NCBI GenBank assembly: GCA_965206405.1 | Contig: CBDBJQ010000006.1 | Span: 2,170,001-2,234,000 of the forward strand | DNA length: 64,000 nt | From: CBDBJQ01 sp965206405 | GTDB taxonomy: Bacteria > Pseudomonadota > Alphaproteobacteria > UBA8366 | Direction: 5' to 3' | Shown: in pieces, positions 51,677-60,819 of the stretch | How the letters are laid out: every line of letters starts with the position of its first letter | How positions within the stretch are numbered: position 1 is the first letter of the stretch | The notes under the pieces: model-generated | Told to the model about the DNA's origin: nothing | Seen by the model: only the letters and a program-made list of their open reading frames with translations | The model's database searches: none | Translations under genes and position numbers: made by a program

Positions 51677-52078
51677 ATGGGGAAGGAATTGTCGAGCGAA
51701 CCAATACGCCTCGCTGAATATCGACGCAACAACTTCACCAGACGTCACACTGCCAGGCGTTCGGGAAGCCATCATGTATCGTTCAGCCGCCAGGAACTCC
51801 GCAGTCTCCTCGAAATCTACAGCCAGCGCGTGATGACCGGAGAGTGGCGCGATTACGCGATCGACCACCGCAGTGGCCGGGCCGTCTTCTCGGTGTTCCG
51901 CCACTCCTTCGACAGACCCTTCTTCGTGATCACCAAGCAGAACAACAGCGGCCAATGCGACTTCCGGGTGCATAGCGGCCCCGAGCAGCTCAAGCGGAGC
52001 GGCAGTCTCGAAGAGGTGCTGTCGGTCTTCACCCGACGTCTGCGTGCAGTGTCCTCGAACGGCATCTTCCGGTTCTAG
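51677..52078 (+). CDS. DUF2794-family alphaproteobacterial protein
   Basis: About 133 residues from ATG 51677 (a TTG six bases earlier is possible). The core FSRQELRSLLEIYSQRVMTG, EWRDYAIDHRSGRAVFSVFR is the hallmark of DUF2794, a conserved protein of unknown function in alphaproteobacteria. Single gene here. Confidence 0.8.
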   Translation: MGKELSSEPIRLAEYRRNNFTRRHTARRSGSHHVSFSRQELRSLLEIYSQRVMTGEWRDYAIDHRSGRAVFSVFRHSFDRPFFVITKQNNSGQCDFRVHSGPEQLKRSGSLEEVLSVFTRRLRAVSSNGIFRF

Positions 52079-52269
52079 ACAGACTGCACCCAACTCCAGG
52101 GTTTGCTGCGGATTCGGCTCCGGATTCCGGCCCTGCGCACTCTAAATTTCGCCCCGAATCCGGCAAAATTCCGGGTTTTGGCGTTGACTTTCGACCTTGC
52201 AAAAACAGGTCACTCTTCGGCCTTTGGGCACCACAAACCGGGCTGCGGACCAAGGCTGAGGAGAGATTG

Positions 52270-52635
52270 ATGGAGTGGACAGACGCCCGGGTCAAACGTC
52301 TCAAAACCCTGTGGAAGGATGGCCTGAGCGCAAGCGAAATCGCCCAGCGCATGAGGACTGACGTCTCCCGCAACGCCATCATCGGAAAGGCTCGCCGCCT
52401 CGGCCTGAAGCCGCGCCAGTCTCCGATCAAGAAACAGACGGCCACGAACGATTTTCCGGACGAACCTCAGGTCGAATCGCAAGACAAGCTCGTTCGTTCC
52501 GGCCGCGCCTGCCAGTGGCCGATTGGCAATCCGGGAACTGCCGAGTTCTGCTGGTGCGACGGACAGGCCGAGCCCAACCAACCCTACTGTGCCAAGCACT
52601 GCCTCATCGCTTATCGGTATCGAAACGACGGCTGA
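52270..52635 (+). CDS. gcrA: GcrA cell cycle regulator
   Basis: The 121-residue protein starts at ATG 52270 with GAGGAGAG six bases ahead. It has the GcrA N-terminus (WTDARVKRLKTLWKDGLSAS, EIAQRMRTDVSRNAIIGKAR) and the C-terminal cysteine-rich part (FCWCDGQAEPNQPYCAKHC). GcrA binds sigma-70 and activates promoters with methylated GANTC sites, so its output depends on CcrM adenine methylation. Strong marker for Alphaproteobacteria. Confidence 0.93.
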   Translation: MEWTDARVKRLKTLWKDGLSASEIAQRMRTDVSRNAIIGKARRLGLKPRQSPIKKQTATNDFPDEPQVESQDKLVRSGRACQWPIGNPGTAEFCWCDGQAEPNQPYCAKHCLIAYRYRNDG

Positions 52636-52662
52636 AACTGGCCTCGAATGAAGGGCCAGGTC

Positions 52663-52752
52663 AAGGGCACAAGCCAAGGGCACAAGCCAAGGGCAGATGT
52701 ATGCCGCGTCAAGCCCCGGCCCCGGCCCCGACCCCAGCCCCGACCCCAGCCT
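52663..52752. repeat. Tandem repeats at the gcrA/dusA convergence
   Basis: AAGGGCACAAGCC repeats 2.6 times (52663-52696), followed by a run of CCCCGG/CCCCGA/CCCCAG hexamers (52717-52752) that encodes the Gly/Ala/Val tail of dusA. Confidence 0.75.
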
Positions 52753-53827
52753 TGACCGGCATGGCTTCCCCGGACACAGCGCCGCTGCGCACAGACCGGC
52801 CAACAGCCCCGTCACCGTGCTCGACGATTTGTGCAATCCCGTCCGGAATCTCTCCTGACGCCTCGCCAAGACAGCGGCGCCAGCGGGCAGCACCCGGCAT
52901 CCCCTTGTAGAGACCGGCCATGTGCCGGAGCACGGCCTTCGCACACAAGCCGCCATCGGTGCATTCCCGGTCGATGTAGTCGATCATGCGGCCGACGATC
53001 TCATTGCGCGACAGCGGCGCATCCGGGACACCGTAAAAACGGGAATCAACCATGCTTAGAAGATAGGGATCGCGATAGGCCGCACGACCGAGCATGACGC
53101 CGTCGACGGCAGCGAGAGATTTGGGGACAAGATTCCCGGCAGCATGAAACCCAGGGGCGATATGTTCCGCCGCATCCTTGATACCGGCGATACCGCCATT
53201 GATGATGACCGGGAATTCCGGCATCTCTGTCTTGAGCCGGTGCACCAGCTCATAACGCAGGGGCGGAATCTCGCGGTTGTCTTTCGGGCTGAGGCCCTTC
53301 AGCAAGGCTTTGCGGGCATGCACGATGATCCGGTCGGCGCCGGCCGCGCGAACAATCTCGGCAAAGCGGCGCAGGGTCGGCCATTCCTCCTGGTCATCAA
53401 CGGCAATCCGGGATTTGACGGTGACCGGAACCGAGACCGCCTGTCGCATACTCTCGACGGCCCGGGCGACCGTATCCGGCTCTGCCATCAAACAGGCCCC
53501 GAAGCGCCCGGCGCTGACACGGCCGGACGGGCAGCCGACGTTCAGGTTAATCTCGGCATAGCCGAACCCCTCGCCGATCCGGCTGCATTCGGCCAGCTCT
53601 TCAGCACTGACTCCGCCGAGCTGCAGGGCAACCGAGTGGCATTCCTGATCCTGGCCCAACAGGCGGTCGCGATCGCCGTGAAGCACCGCCCCGGTGGTCA
53701 CCATCTCGGTATAAAGAAGGGCATGCCGGCTGATCAGCCGGTGAAAATACCGGCAGTGCCGGTCTGTCCAGGCCATCATCGGCGCGACGGAGAACCGGGG
53801 GAAACCGGCCGCCATCGAACGAGGCAT
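52709..53827 (-). CDS. dusA: tRNA-dihydrouridine synthase DusA
   Basis: From ATG 53827 it is 372 residues. FSVAPMMAWTDRHCRYFHRL (FMN-binding start), NLNVGCPSGRVSAGRFGACL with the catalytic Cys, VKSRIAVDD, IIVHARKALLKGLSPKDNRE, FPVIINGGI. It reduces uridines 20/20a in the tRNA D-loop. The last ~18 residues are AGVGAGVGAGAGA, from the hexamer repeats, beyond the family's normal end. The start lies 25 bp after the hydA stop. Confidence 0.93.
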   Translation of the reverse strand: MPRSMAAGFPRFSVAPMMAWTDRHCRYFHRLISRHALLYTEMVTTGAVLHGDRDRLLGQDQECHSVALQLGGVSAEELAECSRIGEGFGYAEINLNVGCPSGRVSAGRFGACLMAEPDTVARAVESMRQAVSVPVTVKSRIAVDDQEEWPTLRRFAEIVRAAGADRIIVHARKALLKGLSPKDNREIPPLRYELVHRLKTEMPEFPVIINGGIAGIKDAAEHIAPGFHAAGNLVPKSLAAVDGVMLGRAAYRDPYLLSMVDSRFYGVPDAPLSRNEIVGRMIDYIDRECTDGGLCAKAVLRHMAGLYKGMPGAARWRRCLGEASGEIPDGIAQIVEHGDGAVGRSVRSGAVSGEAMPVKAGVGAGVGAGAGA

Positions 53828-53852
53828 CGGGCGAGTCCCCCAGGCCCTCTCC

Positions 53853-55334
53853 TCAGGCGCTTTTGGTACCGAGGATGTCGGCGCCGAAGTTGCGCGCGGG
53901 ATCAGTTTCCGGGGCCAGGCGCCCGAGCGGGCGAGCGGCCTCGGAAAGGGCACGCGGTAGGAACTGGCCGCTGCCTCGCTCCACCTGCAATTCCCCATCC
54001 TCTACGACTGTCCGGCCGCGGTTGAGCACGGTTACTGGCCAGCCCTTGATGCGAAGCCCCTCATAGGGGGTGTAGCCGACATCGTCGTGCAGATTCTCCC
54101 AGCGCACGGTCGTCTCCCTGTCAGGATCCCAGATCGCGACATCGGCGTCCGTGCCAACCGCGATCGTGCCTTTGCGCGGATGCAACCCATAGATCTTGGC
54201 GGGGTTCGTTGCCGTAAGGGCGACAAACCGGTGGATGTCGATGCGCCCTTTGCCTACACCTTCGGAAAACAGCAGCGGCAGTCTCAACTCGATGCCCGGA
54301 ACGCCGTTGGCGATCTGCTTGAAGCTCGGCTCAGGGCCGGCATGCAGCTTTCCGGTTTCGTCAAACCGGTAGGGCGCATGGTCGGAGGAGAACACCTGGA
54401 AGGTGCCGTTAGCGAGGCCGCGCCAGATCGCTTCCTGGGCCTCCGCGTCACGTGGTGGCGGAGAACAGCAGAACTTGGCTCCCTCCATGCCCGCCCGGTC
54501 GAGGTCGTCGATCGTCAAAAACAGATATTGCGGGCAGGTTTCGCCATAGATCTTCAGCCCCGCATCCTGGGCTGCCCTGATTTCCTTGGTCGCCTCGTCG
54601 CTCGAGACATGGACGATGAGCACCGGTACATCGGTCAGTCGCGACAGGCCGATGGCGCGGTGAGTCGCCTCACCCTCGCCGATCCGGGAATGGCTGACGC
54701 CGTGATACCGGGGCTGTTTGTGGCCGCTCTCCAGGAGTCGCTCGCTCAGCCAGCGAATCATATCGTGGTTCTCCGCATGGATCATCACCATGGCACCGTA
54801 CCGCCGGGCGACGGCAAGCACGTCGAGCATCTGGAAATCGTCCAAGCGCATCGCATCGTAGGTCATGTAGACCTTGAAGGAGGTAAGGCCGTCGGCGATC
54901 AGGGCCGGCAGTTCCTGGCCCATGACCTGGGCCGTGGGATCCGTGATGATCAGATGGTAGCTGTAGTCGATTACCGCCTTGGGCCCGGCACAGGCGTGGT
55001 ATTCCTCGACGACCTGGCGCAGCGAATCCCCCCGTTGCTGGGCGGCAAAGGAAAGCACGGTGGTGGTGCCACCGAAAACGGCGGAGACCGTGCCGGAATA
55101 GAAATCATCAGCGGTCATCACGCCGCCGACCGAGGATTTCTGCTCGATATGGCAATGACCCTCGACACCGCCCGGCAGCACCAACTTTCCGGTGGCGTCG
55201 ATCACCCGCTCTGAATCGCCAAGATCATGCCCAAGGGCGACGATACGCTCGCCCTTGATTGCAACATCGCAGGGCACGGCGTCGGTCGCGGTGACGACGG
55301 TCCCGCCAGAGATGATCGTATCGAACCTGCTCAT
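53853..55334 (-). CDS. hydA: Dihydropyrimidinase/hydantoinase
   Basis: The 493-residue amidohydrolase starts at ATG 55334. GGVEGHCHIEQ (metal-binding His pair), FKVYMTYDAM (the carbamylated Lys position), MIHAENHDM, LIVHVSSDEATKEI and FSSDHAPYRF (metal Asp) all match D-hydantoinase/dihydropyrimidinase. It opens dihydrouracil, dihydrothymine or 5-substituted hydantoins to N-carbamoyl products. The next enzyme upstream would hydrolyse those. Confidence 0.9.
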   Translation of the reverse strand: MSRFDTIISGGTVVTATDAVPCDVAIKGERIVALGHDLGDSERVIDATGKLVLPGGVEGHCHIEQKSSVGGVMTADDFYSGTVSAVFGGTTTVLSFAAQQRGDSLRQVVEEYHACAGPKAVIDYSYHLIITDPTAQVMGQELPALIADGLTSFKVYMTYDAMRLDDFQMLDVLAVARRYGAMVMIHAENHDMIRWLSERLLESGHKQPRYHGVSHSRIGEGEATHRAIGLSRLTDVPVLIVHVSSDEATKEIRAAQDAGLKIYGETCPQYLFLTIDDLDRAGMEGAKFCCSPPPRDAEAQEAIWRGLANGTFQVFSSDHAPYRFDETGKLHAGPEPSFKQIANGVPGIELRLPLLFSEGVGKGRIDIHRFVALTATNPAKIYGLHPRKGTIAVGTDADVAIWDPDRETTVRWENLHDDVGYTPYEGLRIKGWPVTVLNRGRTVVEDGELQVERGSGQFLPRALSEAARPLGRLAPETDPARNFGADILGTKSA

Positions 55335-55407
55335 CACAATCTCGTCCCGTTAATGTTTTGCTGATGTTTCGTTTTGCCGGCGCCTTGTTTCATCGCGCTT
55401 CGTTTCG

Positions 55408-56334
55408 TCATTTATCCATCGGCGCAGAAATCGATCCGTAGTGCTCGGGCCGGCGATGGGCGGCGAAATTGAACACCGTCTCGCGGTTGAACACGCAAGC
55501 GTCGAGATCGCAGTCAGCGGTGATCACCTCGTCCCCCGCCGTCTCCGCCTGGGCGACAATCTCGCCTGTCGGCGCCACGATCACGCTGCCGGCCATGAGA
55601 TCGAACCCGTCCTCGTTCCCGGCCTTCGCGGATCCGGCAACCCAGGTGCAGTTCTGATAGGCTCCCGCCTGCATGGTGATGTGGTTGTGGAACATGCGGA
55701 GATCCTCGGATTCGTCATTGCTGAGCGAGTTCAGGGTCGGCGTGTTGTAGCCCAGCATCACCAGCTCGACGTTCTGCAGCCCCATGACGCGAAAGGTCTC
55801 GGGCCAGCGCCGGTCGTTGCACAGACACATCCCGAAACGGCCGCCCATCGTCTCCCAGACCGGGAAACCGAGATCGCCGACCTCGAAATACCGCTTCTCC
55901 AGGTGCTGCCAGGAGCGCTCGGGATCGTATTCGGCGTGCCCCGGCAAATGAACCTTGCGGTACTTGCCGACAATCTTGCCATCCGCATCGACAATCACGG
56001 AAGTGTTGAAACGCCGGGTCTGGCCACCCTCCTCGATAAGCTCCGCATAGCCGAGATAGAACCCGATCTCGAGCTCCCTGCCGGTTTCGAACAGATCCCT
56101 GCAGGCCTCGTTCGGCATCTCGCGCTCATAAAAGGCGTCGATCTCCGCCTCGTCCTCCATGAACCAGCGCGGAAAGAAGGTCGTCAGGGCCAGTTCCGGG
56201 AACACAATGAGGTTAGAGCCTTTATCGGCTGCCTGGCGCATGAGATCGACCATGCGAGCAACAGCCGATCTTCTCGGCTCGGCGCGCTGAATAGGCCCCA
56301 ACTGACCGACGGCAAGCTTGATCACACGCGACAT
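55408..56334 (-). CDS. Nitrilase-superfamily N-carbamoyl amidohydrolase
   Basis: From ATG 56334 (GGGGAGG nine bases before) it is 308 residues. The Glu-Lys-Cys triad is visible: VFPELALTTFFPRW, YRKVHLPGHAEY and FGMCLCNDRRWPE. These contexts match D-N-carbamoylase (D-carbamoyl-amino-acid hydrolase) rather than nitrilase. With hydA 73 bp downstream it forms a hydantoin or reductive-pyrimidine pathway; product stereochemistry cannot be seen. Confidence 0.85.
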   Translation of the reverse strand: MSRVIKLAVGQLGPIQRAEPRRSAVARMVDLMRQAADKGSNLIVFPELALTTFFPRWFMEDEAEIDAFYEREMPNEACRDLFETGRELEIGFYLGYAELIEEGGQTRRFNTSVIVDADGKIVGKYRKVHLPGHAEYDPERSWQHLEKRYFEVGDLGFPVWETMGGRFGMCLCNDRRWPETFRVMGLQNVELVMLGYNTPTLNSLSNDESEDLRMFHNHITMQAGAYQNCTWVAGSAKAGNEDGFDLMAGSVIVAPTGEIVAQAETAGDEVITADCDLDACVFNRETVFNFAAHRRPEHYGSISAPMDK

Positions 56335-56624
56335 GGCACAGAACCTCCCCGAAACTGCTGTATATCCCCACTTGATATGCCCCACCGGCGCGCGTGCGGC
56401 CAACAGAAAATACATCGCCGCCCGCCCACAAATGCGCTCCTGCAGAGCGTTACCGCGGCGCTACCAAGAGCACTATCGCTACGCTACTGCGGTGCACCAG
56501 CGCTCTTGCTGGGCTCTTTCTGGGCTCTTTCTGGGCTGTCGATTCCGCCTGCCATGCGGCATTGTTCAGCCTGTTTCAGGATGCGTCGGCACGTATATCG
56601 ACGCGCATCTCCGGGAGGTCAATA

Positions 56625-57503
56625 ATGGCAAAAACTCCAAAGGCGGTCATACCAAAGAGCGTGATGGTCGTGGGCTACGGCACCATGGGGCGGGGCGTTG
56701 CACTCAGCTTCGCGCAGGCCGGCCTCCAGACCATCGTGATCAGCCGCGACCCAAGCAAAATCACCGATCTCCCCGAAGGTGCGGAAGCGATGGCCGATCT
56801 GCCGGAAGAGGCGCCGGATCTGGTGATCGAGAACATCCCCGAGAAGATGGAACTCAAACAGGAGCTGTTCCTGCGCCTGGAAGCAGCTTATGGCGATGCG
56901 CCGGTGCTGGCGACCAACACCTCGGGGCTTCCAATCGAGGAGATCGCAGCGCCGCTCGCCAATCCCTCGCGGTTTCTTGCCATCCACTACATGCAACCCG
57001 CCGAGGCTTTTCCGCTGGTCGAGATCTGCTGTCTCGAGGAAACAGCGCCGGAAGCCCTGGAGGTCTCGATCGCCGCGCTGAAACTCTCCGGCAAGGACGC
57101 GATTGTGCTGCGCAAGCCGGTGATCGGGTTCCTGATCAACCGCCTCCAGCACGCGATCCTGCACGAGGCCTATTACATGATCGGCGAGGGAATCGTCTCG
57201 GCCGAGGACGTCGATCGCTTCGCCCGCCAACTCTTCGGCCCGCGAATGTGCGTAACCGGCCTGATCGAACAGAAGGACCTCGGCGGCATTGATGTGAACG
57301 CAACCGCACAGCGCACGATCGTCCCCTCCCTAAACCACAACCGCACTCCCTCGCCGATGGTGCAGGATATGTTCAATCGGGGCGATCTCGGGGCAAAATC
57401 GGGCAAGGGTTTTTATGACTGGAGCGACCGCGACGTTGCAGCCTACCGCAAGCAATCCTCGGAGAAGCTCAAGCGCCTGATGACGCTACTGGCGAAGTTC
57501 TGA
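56625..57503 (+). CDS. 3-hydroxyacyl-CoA dehydrogenase-family protein
   Basis: From ATG 56625 (GGGAGG seven bases before) it is 292 residues. Rossmann VMVVGYGTMGRGVALSFAQA, APVLATNTSGLPIEEIAAPL, FLAIHYMQPAEAFPLVEI and a GKGFYDWSD end fit the NAD-dependent family, possibly a 3-hydroxybutyryl-CoA or related substrate. The catalytic His-Glu dyad region is HYMQPAEAF, with Q where most have NP. Upstream DNA has an 11-bp repeat (CTGGGCTCTTT) at 56507-56537. Confidence 0.82.
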   Translation: MAKTPKAVIPKSVMVVGYGTMGRGVALSFAQAGLQTIVISRDPSKITDLPEGAEAMADLPEEAPDLVIENIPEKMELKQELFLRLEAAYGDAPVLATNTSGLPIEEIAAPLANPSRFLAIHYMQPAEAFPLVEICCLEETAPEALEVSIAALKLSGKDAIVLRKPVIGFLINRLQHAILHEAYYMIGEGIVSAEDVDRFARQLFGPRMCVTGLIEQKDLGGIDVNATAQRTIVPSLNHNRTPSPMVQDMFNRGDLGAKSGKGFYDWSDRDVAAYRKQSSEKLKRLMTLLAKF

Positions 57504-57504
57504 C

Positions 57505-57552
57505 GCCCGGGCAAAACCCTGGATAAACCCCGGGCAAAACCCCGGGCAAACC
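57505..57552. repeat. Short tandem repeats after the dehydrogenase gene
   Basis: Three spaced copies of CCCGGGCAAA with intervening AACC/ATAAAC follow the stop codon. No clear terminator is seen in the 132-bp gap. Confidence 0.6.
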
Positions 57553-57635
57553 TTAGTCCAACCCGATCCCCCAGGGGCACATCCCCAACCTAATCTGAGA
57601 TACCCCGCGGATACCCCGCGCGGGAGGCGGAAGAG

Positions 57636-59099
57636 TCAGCCCTCGCCGCGGTAGTTCGGTGCTTCCTGAGTCATGACCACATCGTGGACGTGGCTTTCCC
57701 GGAGGCCGGCATTGGTGATCCGGCGAAAACGGCAGTTGGTTTGCATTTCGGCCAGGGTTTTTGTGCCCGTGTATCCCATCGCCTGCCTGAGACCGCCGAC
57801 CATCTGGTAGATGACATTCGAGACGGGCCCACGATAGGGCACCCGTCCCTCGATGCCCTCGGGCACCAGTTTCAGGGTTTCCGCGACCTCCTGCTGGAAG
57901 TACCGGTCGGCCGAGCCCCGGGCCATCGCGCCGATCGATCCCATTCCACGATAACTCTTATACGACCGGCCCTGGTAGAGCATCACCTCGCCCGGGGCCT
58001 CATCCGTGCCGGCAAGCAGCGAGCCGACCATGACGCCGTCGGCGCCGCCGGCAATCGCTTTGGCGATATCCCCGGAATGCTTGATGCCGCCATCGGCAAT
58101 TACCGGAACGCCTTGCTGTCGGCACTCGGTTGCTGCCTCCATGACGGCTGAGAGCTGCGGCACGCCGACCCCGGCGACAATCCGCGTGGTACAGATCGAA
58201 CCCGGCCCGACCCCGATCTTGACCGAATCCGCCCCGGCATCGAGAAGCGCGCGCGCACCTTCCGCGGTCGCGACGTTACCGGCCATGACCTCGGCCTCGT
58301 TGGACAGGCGCTTGATCGACCGCACCGCCTCGGCGACGCCGGCGTTGTGACCGTGGGCGGTGTCGACGACGATCAGATCGCAGCCGGCTTCAAGCAGGGC
58401 CTCGCAGCGCTCCATGCCGGCCTCGCCGACCCCGACCGCAGCGGCAACGCGCAGCCTGCCTTGTGCGTCCTTGCAAGCGTCGGGAAAGCGCCGTGCCTTC
58501 TCGATGTCCTTCACCGTGATCAGGCCGACGCAATGCCCGGTATCGTCGACCACGAGGAGTTTCTCGATGCGGTTCTGATGCAGGAGCCGCATCGCTTCCT
58601 CGCGCTCGACATTCTCGCGCACGGTGACCAGCCCGTCCTTGGTCATCAGCTCGCTGATCGGCTGGTTGGCATCCGAGGCGAAGCGGACGTCCCTGTGGGT
58701 GAGGATGCCGACAAGCCTCCCGCCGTTCTTCTCGACGACCGGAATACCGGAGATATTGTGCTCTTTCATCAGCCCGAGTGCATCGGACAGGGGTTGTTCG
58801 GGCGCAATCGTGATCGGGTTGACCACCATGCCGGCCTCGAAGCGCTTCACGTTGCCGACTTCCTCGGCCTGGCGTTCGACGGAGAGATTCTTGTGAATAA
58901 CGCCGATCCCGCCGGCCTGCGCCATGGCGATCGCCAAGCGCGCCTCGGTAACCGTATCCATGGCTGAGGAAATCAGGGGAATGCCAAGCTCGATGCCGCG
59001 GCTGACCTTGGTTCGCGTGTCGGTCTCGGCGGGAAGCACGGCGGATTTTGCCGGCTGCAGCAGGACATCGTCGAAGGTCAGTGCTTCCTGGATCTCCAA
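57636..59099 (-). CDS. guaB: IMP dehydrogenase
   Basis: The 487-residue enzyme converts IMP to XMP in guanine-nucleotide synthesis. I place the start at TTG 59099: AGGAGG ends five bases before it, and ME-IQEALTFDDVLLQP is the family start. Two CBS domains (~95-210) interrupt the TIM-barrel. The catalytic loop GVGPGSICTTR, GGIKHSGDIAKAI and YRGMGS are intact. It follows rlmE. Confidence 0.93.
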   Translation of the reverse strand: MEIQEALTFDDVLLQPAKSAVLPAETDTRTKVSRGIELGIPLISSAMDTVTEARLAIAMAQAGGIGVIHKNLSVERQAEEVGNVKRFEAGMVVNPITIAPEQPLSDALGLMKEHNISGIPVVEKNGGRLVGILTHRDVRFASDANQPISELMTKDGLVTVRENVEREEAMRLLHQNRIEKLLVVDDTGHCVGLITVKDIEKARRFPDACKDAQGRLRVAAAVGVGEAGMERCEALLEAGCDLIVVDTAHGHNAGVAEAVRSIKRLSNEAEVMAGNVATAEGARALLDAGADSVKIGVGPGSICTTRIVAGVGVPQLSAVMEAATECRQQGVPVIADGGIKHSGDIAKAIAGGADGVMVGSLLAGTDEAPGEVMLYQGRSYKSYRGMGSIGAMARGSADRYFQQEVAETLKLVPEGIEGRVPYRGPVSNVIYQMVGGLRQAMGYTGTKTLAEMQTNCRFRRITNAGLRESHVHDVVMTQEAPNYRGEG

Positions 59100-59232
59100 C
59101 GCCACCTCCTCATCCCCGGAATGGGCGGCACCATACACGCTACCCGCCTCGACTTCCAGACCTGCCGGCGCCGATAGAGTGGCAATAAAAGCGCCGGATC
59201 GGCCTGCAGCTGTACGTGCTATCCCGACCCCT

Positions 59233-59988
59233 CTATCCGCGGAAACCCAGGGCCAGAATGTAGAGCTCCGGCGATCGCGTCCGGCTGGCCCGAGGCCTGA
59301 CCCGGGCCACGCGCCGATACTGCATGCGCAAACCCTCAACGAAGGCCTGCTCCTCTGCGCCCTGAAACAGTTTCACCAGAAGGCCTCCGCCCGGAGCAAG
59401 GCAGCTAGCCGCAAACTCAACCGCGCACTCGGCCAGCGCCACGCTGCGCAGGTGGTCAGTCGCCGCATGGCCGATCGTATCCGGCCCCATATCGCTCAGG
59501 ACCATGTCGGCCGCCCGGCCAAGTAGATCCCGAATTTCCTGCTGGATGGCATCCTCGCGGCAATCTCCACACAGGATCTCGACGCCCGGTATCGGCTCCA
59601 TCGCATGAAGGTCGACGGCAACAACGGATCTATTGGTTATGGATGTGGATGTCGTTGTGGATGCGGTTTCGGCCGCGGCCACCTGGCTCCAGCCCCCGGG
59701 AGCCGCGCCCAGATCAACGACCGCTCCGCCGGGGCGGAGCACGGGGGTTTTCTCGTTGACCTCAAGAAGCTTGAAGGCGGCCCGACTGCGATAGCCGAGT
59801 CGTTTGGCCTCCTGGACAAGCGGATCGTTGAGCTGGCGGCTCAACCAGCGCGTCGAGCCGACCGGGCGCCCCTTTGCAGTTCGGACGCGTTCCTTGACGC
59901 GCCGCACGGGTGCTGTCGCGCGCCGTCCACCGTCCCCGGCACCGCCGCCACCTCGACCGCCGCTCCGACTGCCGCCTCGGGCGCTCAT
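59233..59988 (-). CDS. rlmE: 23S rRNA 2'-O-ribose methyltransferase RlmE (FtsJ)
   Basis: The 251-residue enzyme methylates U2552 of 23S rRNA. GYRSRAAFKLLEV (K of the KDKE tetrad), VVDLGAAPGGWSQVA (SAM site), MVLSDMGPDTIGH (D), GGLLVKLFQG (K) and SPELYILALGFRG (E). An insert AETASTTTSTSITNRSVV just after the SAM site is coded by a ~GTGGAT repeat, and the N-terminal ~30 residues are Gly/Arg-rich. rlmE-guaB order fits Alphaproteobacteria. Confidence 0.92.
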   Translation of the reverse strand: MSARGGSRSGGRGGGGAGDGGRRATAPVRRVKERVRTAKGRPVGSTRWLSRQLNDPLVQEAKRLGYRSRAAFKLLEVNEKTPVLRPGGAVVDLGAAPGGWSQVAAAETASTTTSTSITNRSVVAVDLHAMEPIPGVEILCGDCREDAIQQEIRDLLGRAADMVLSDMGPDTIGHAATDHLRSVALAECAVEFAASCLAPGGGLLVKLFQGAEEQAFVEGLRMQYRRVARVRPRASRTRSPELYILALGFRG

Positions 59989-60212
59989 TGACTGTCATTC
60001 CAGCCAGCTCTGCCCGTCCTGCCAGCGAGAGAGCCTGTTTCCGGTACCGCATTTACCATATGCTCGTCTGCCTTATCTCAATCGATATCGTTACCGGTGG
60101 TATCGTTGCTGGTGATATTGTTGCCGGGCGCATTTTGGAACCACGACATCCGGGACCGCAAGGATGCCACCCGCCGCCGAATAACTCGGCAGTCTTATTG
60201 CCCACCTGCGGG

Positions 60213-60690
60213 ATTGCCCACCTGCGGGACATCGTCGACCGTGCCGAACGGGTCGTCGTGTTTACCGGCGCCAGGATCAGTACCGAATCCGGCATCCCCG
60301 ATTCCAAGGTCATCGAGCTGCATGGCAACACCACCTACGCCCATTGCCTCCAATGCAGCCAACGCTACGACCTCAAGATTATCCCGGAACGCTTCGCTGT
60401 CGACGAGACCCTGCCAGTCTGCGAGAGTTGCAAGAACATTTATGTGAAAATCGCCACCATATCCTTCGGCCAGGCAATGCTGGAGGACGCGATGCGGGAA
60501 GCGGGGCGCGCAACCCGCGCCGCCGGCTCGTCGCTGATGGTTCATCCCGCCAACAGTTTCCCGCTGATAGCCAAACGAAGCGGCGCCGAATACGTGATTC
60601 TCAACCGGGAAGCGACCGACCAGGATCCCAACGCCGATCTCGTCATCCACAACGAGTTCGGCACGACCCTCGGGCGACGCCGTCCAGGTG
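60213..60690 (+). pseudogene. Sirtuin (Sir2/CobB) with internal deletion
   Basis: Frame reads RVVVFTGARISTESGIPD, then directly SKVIELHGNTTYAHCLQCSQ, PVCESCKN, ATISFGQAMLEDAM, SLMVHPANSFPLIAKRSGAE. The region between GIPD and VIELHG, with the cofactor loop and catalytic His, is missing (junction near 60303). The GAGIS motif is GARIS, and one zinc-site pair survives. Probably inactive though open. Confidence 0.75.
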
Positions 60691-60738
60691 AACTAAAACT
60701 CCCTGGTCGGTCTTTGCCCGGCCGGAGCCTGATCGGAT

Positions 60739-60818
60739 CTGTTCCGCTGCGCGCCTGTTTCGCTACGCACCTGTTTCGTTACGCGCTTATTCCGTTACGC
60801 ATCTATTTCGCCGCAGGC
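60739..60818. repeat. Five 16-bp degenerate tandem repeats ending at the gor stop
   Basis: Units CTGTTCCGCTGCGCGC, CTGTTTCGCTACGCAC, CTGTTTCGTTACGCGC, TTATTCCGTTACGCAT and CTATTTCGCCGCAGGC run head to tail. They fill the space between the sirtuin remnant and gor. No spacers, so not CRISPR. Confidence 0.8.
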
Positions 60819-60819
60819 C

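Noticed and set aside
57636..59339. 567-residue IMP dehydrogenase with an 80-residue N-terminal extension
   Set aside because: The extension is open only because the region is GC-rich and overlaps rlmE; AGGAGG five bases before TTG 59099 sets the normal length.
60739..60818. CRISPR or integron-like repeats
   Set aside because: Degenerate 16-bp units in direct contact, no spacers, no integrase, part of a general short-repeat pattern.
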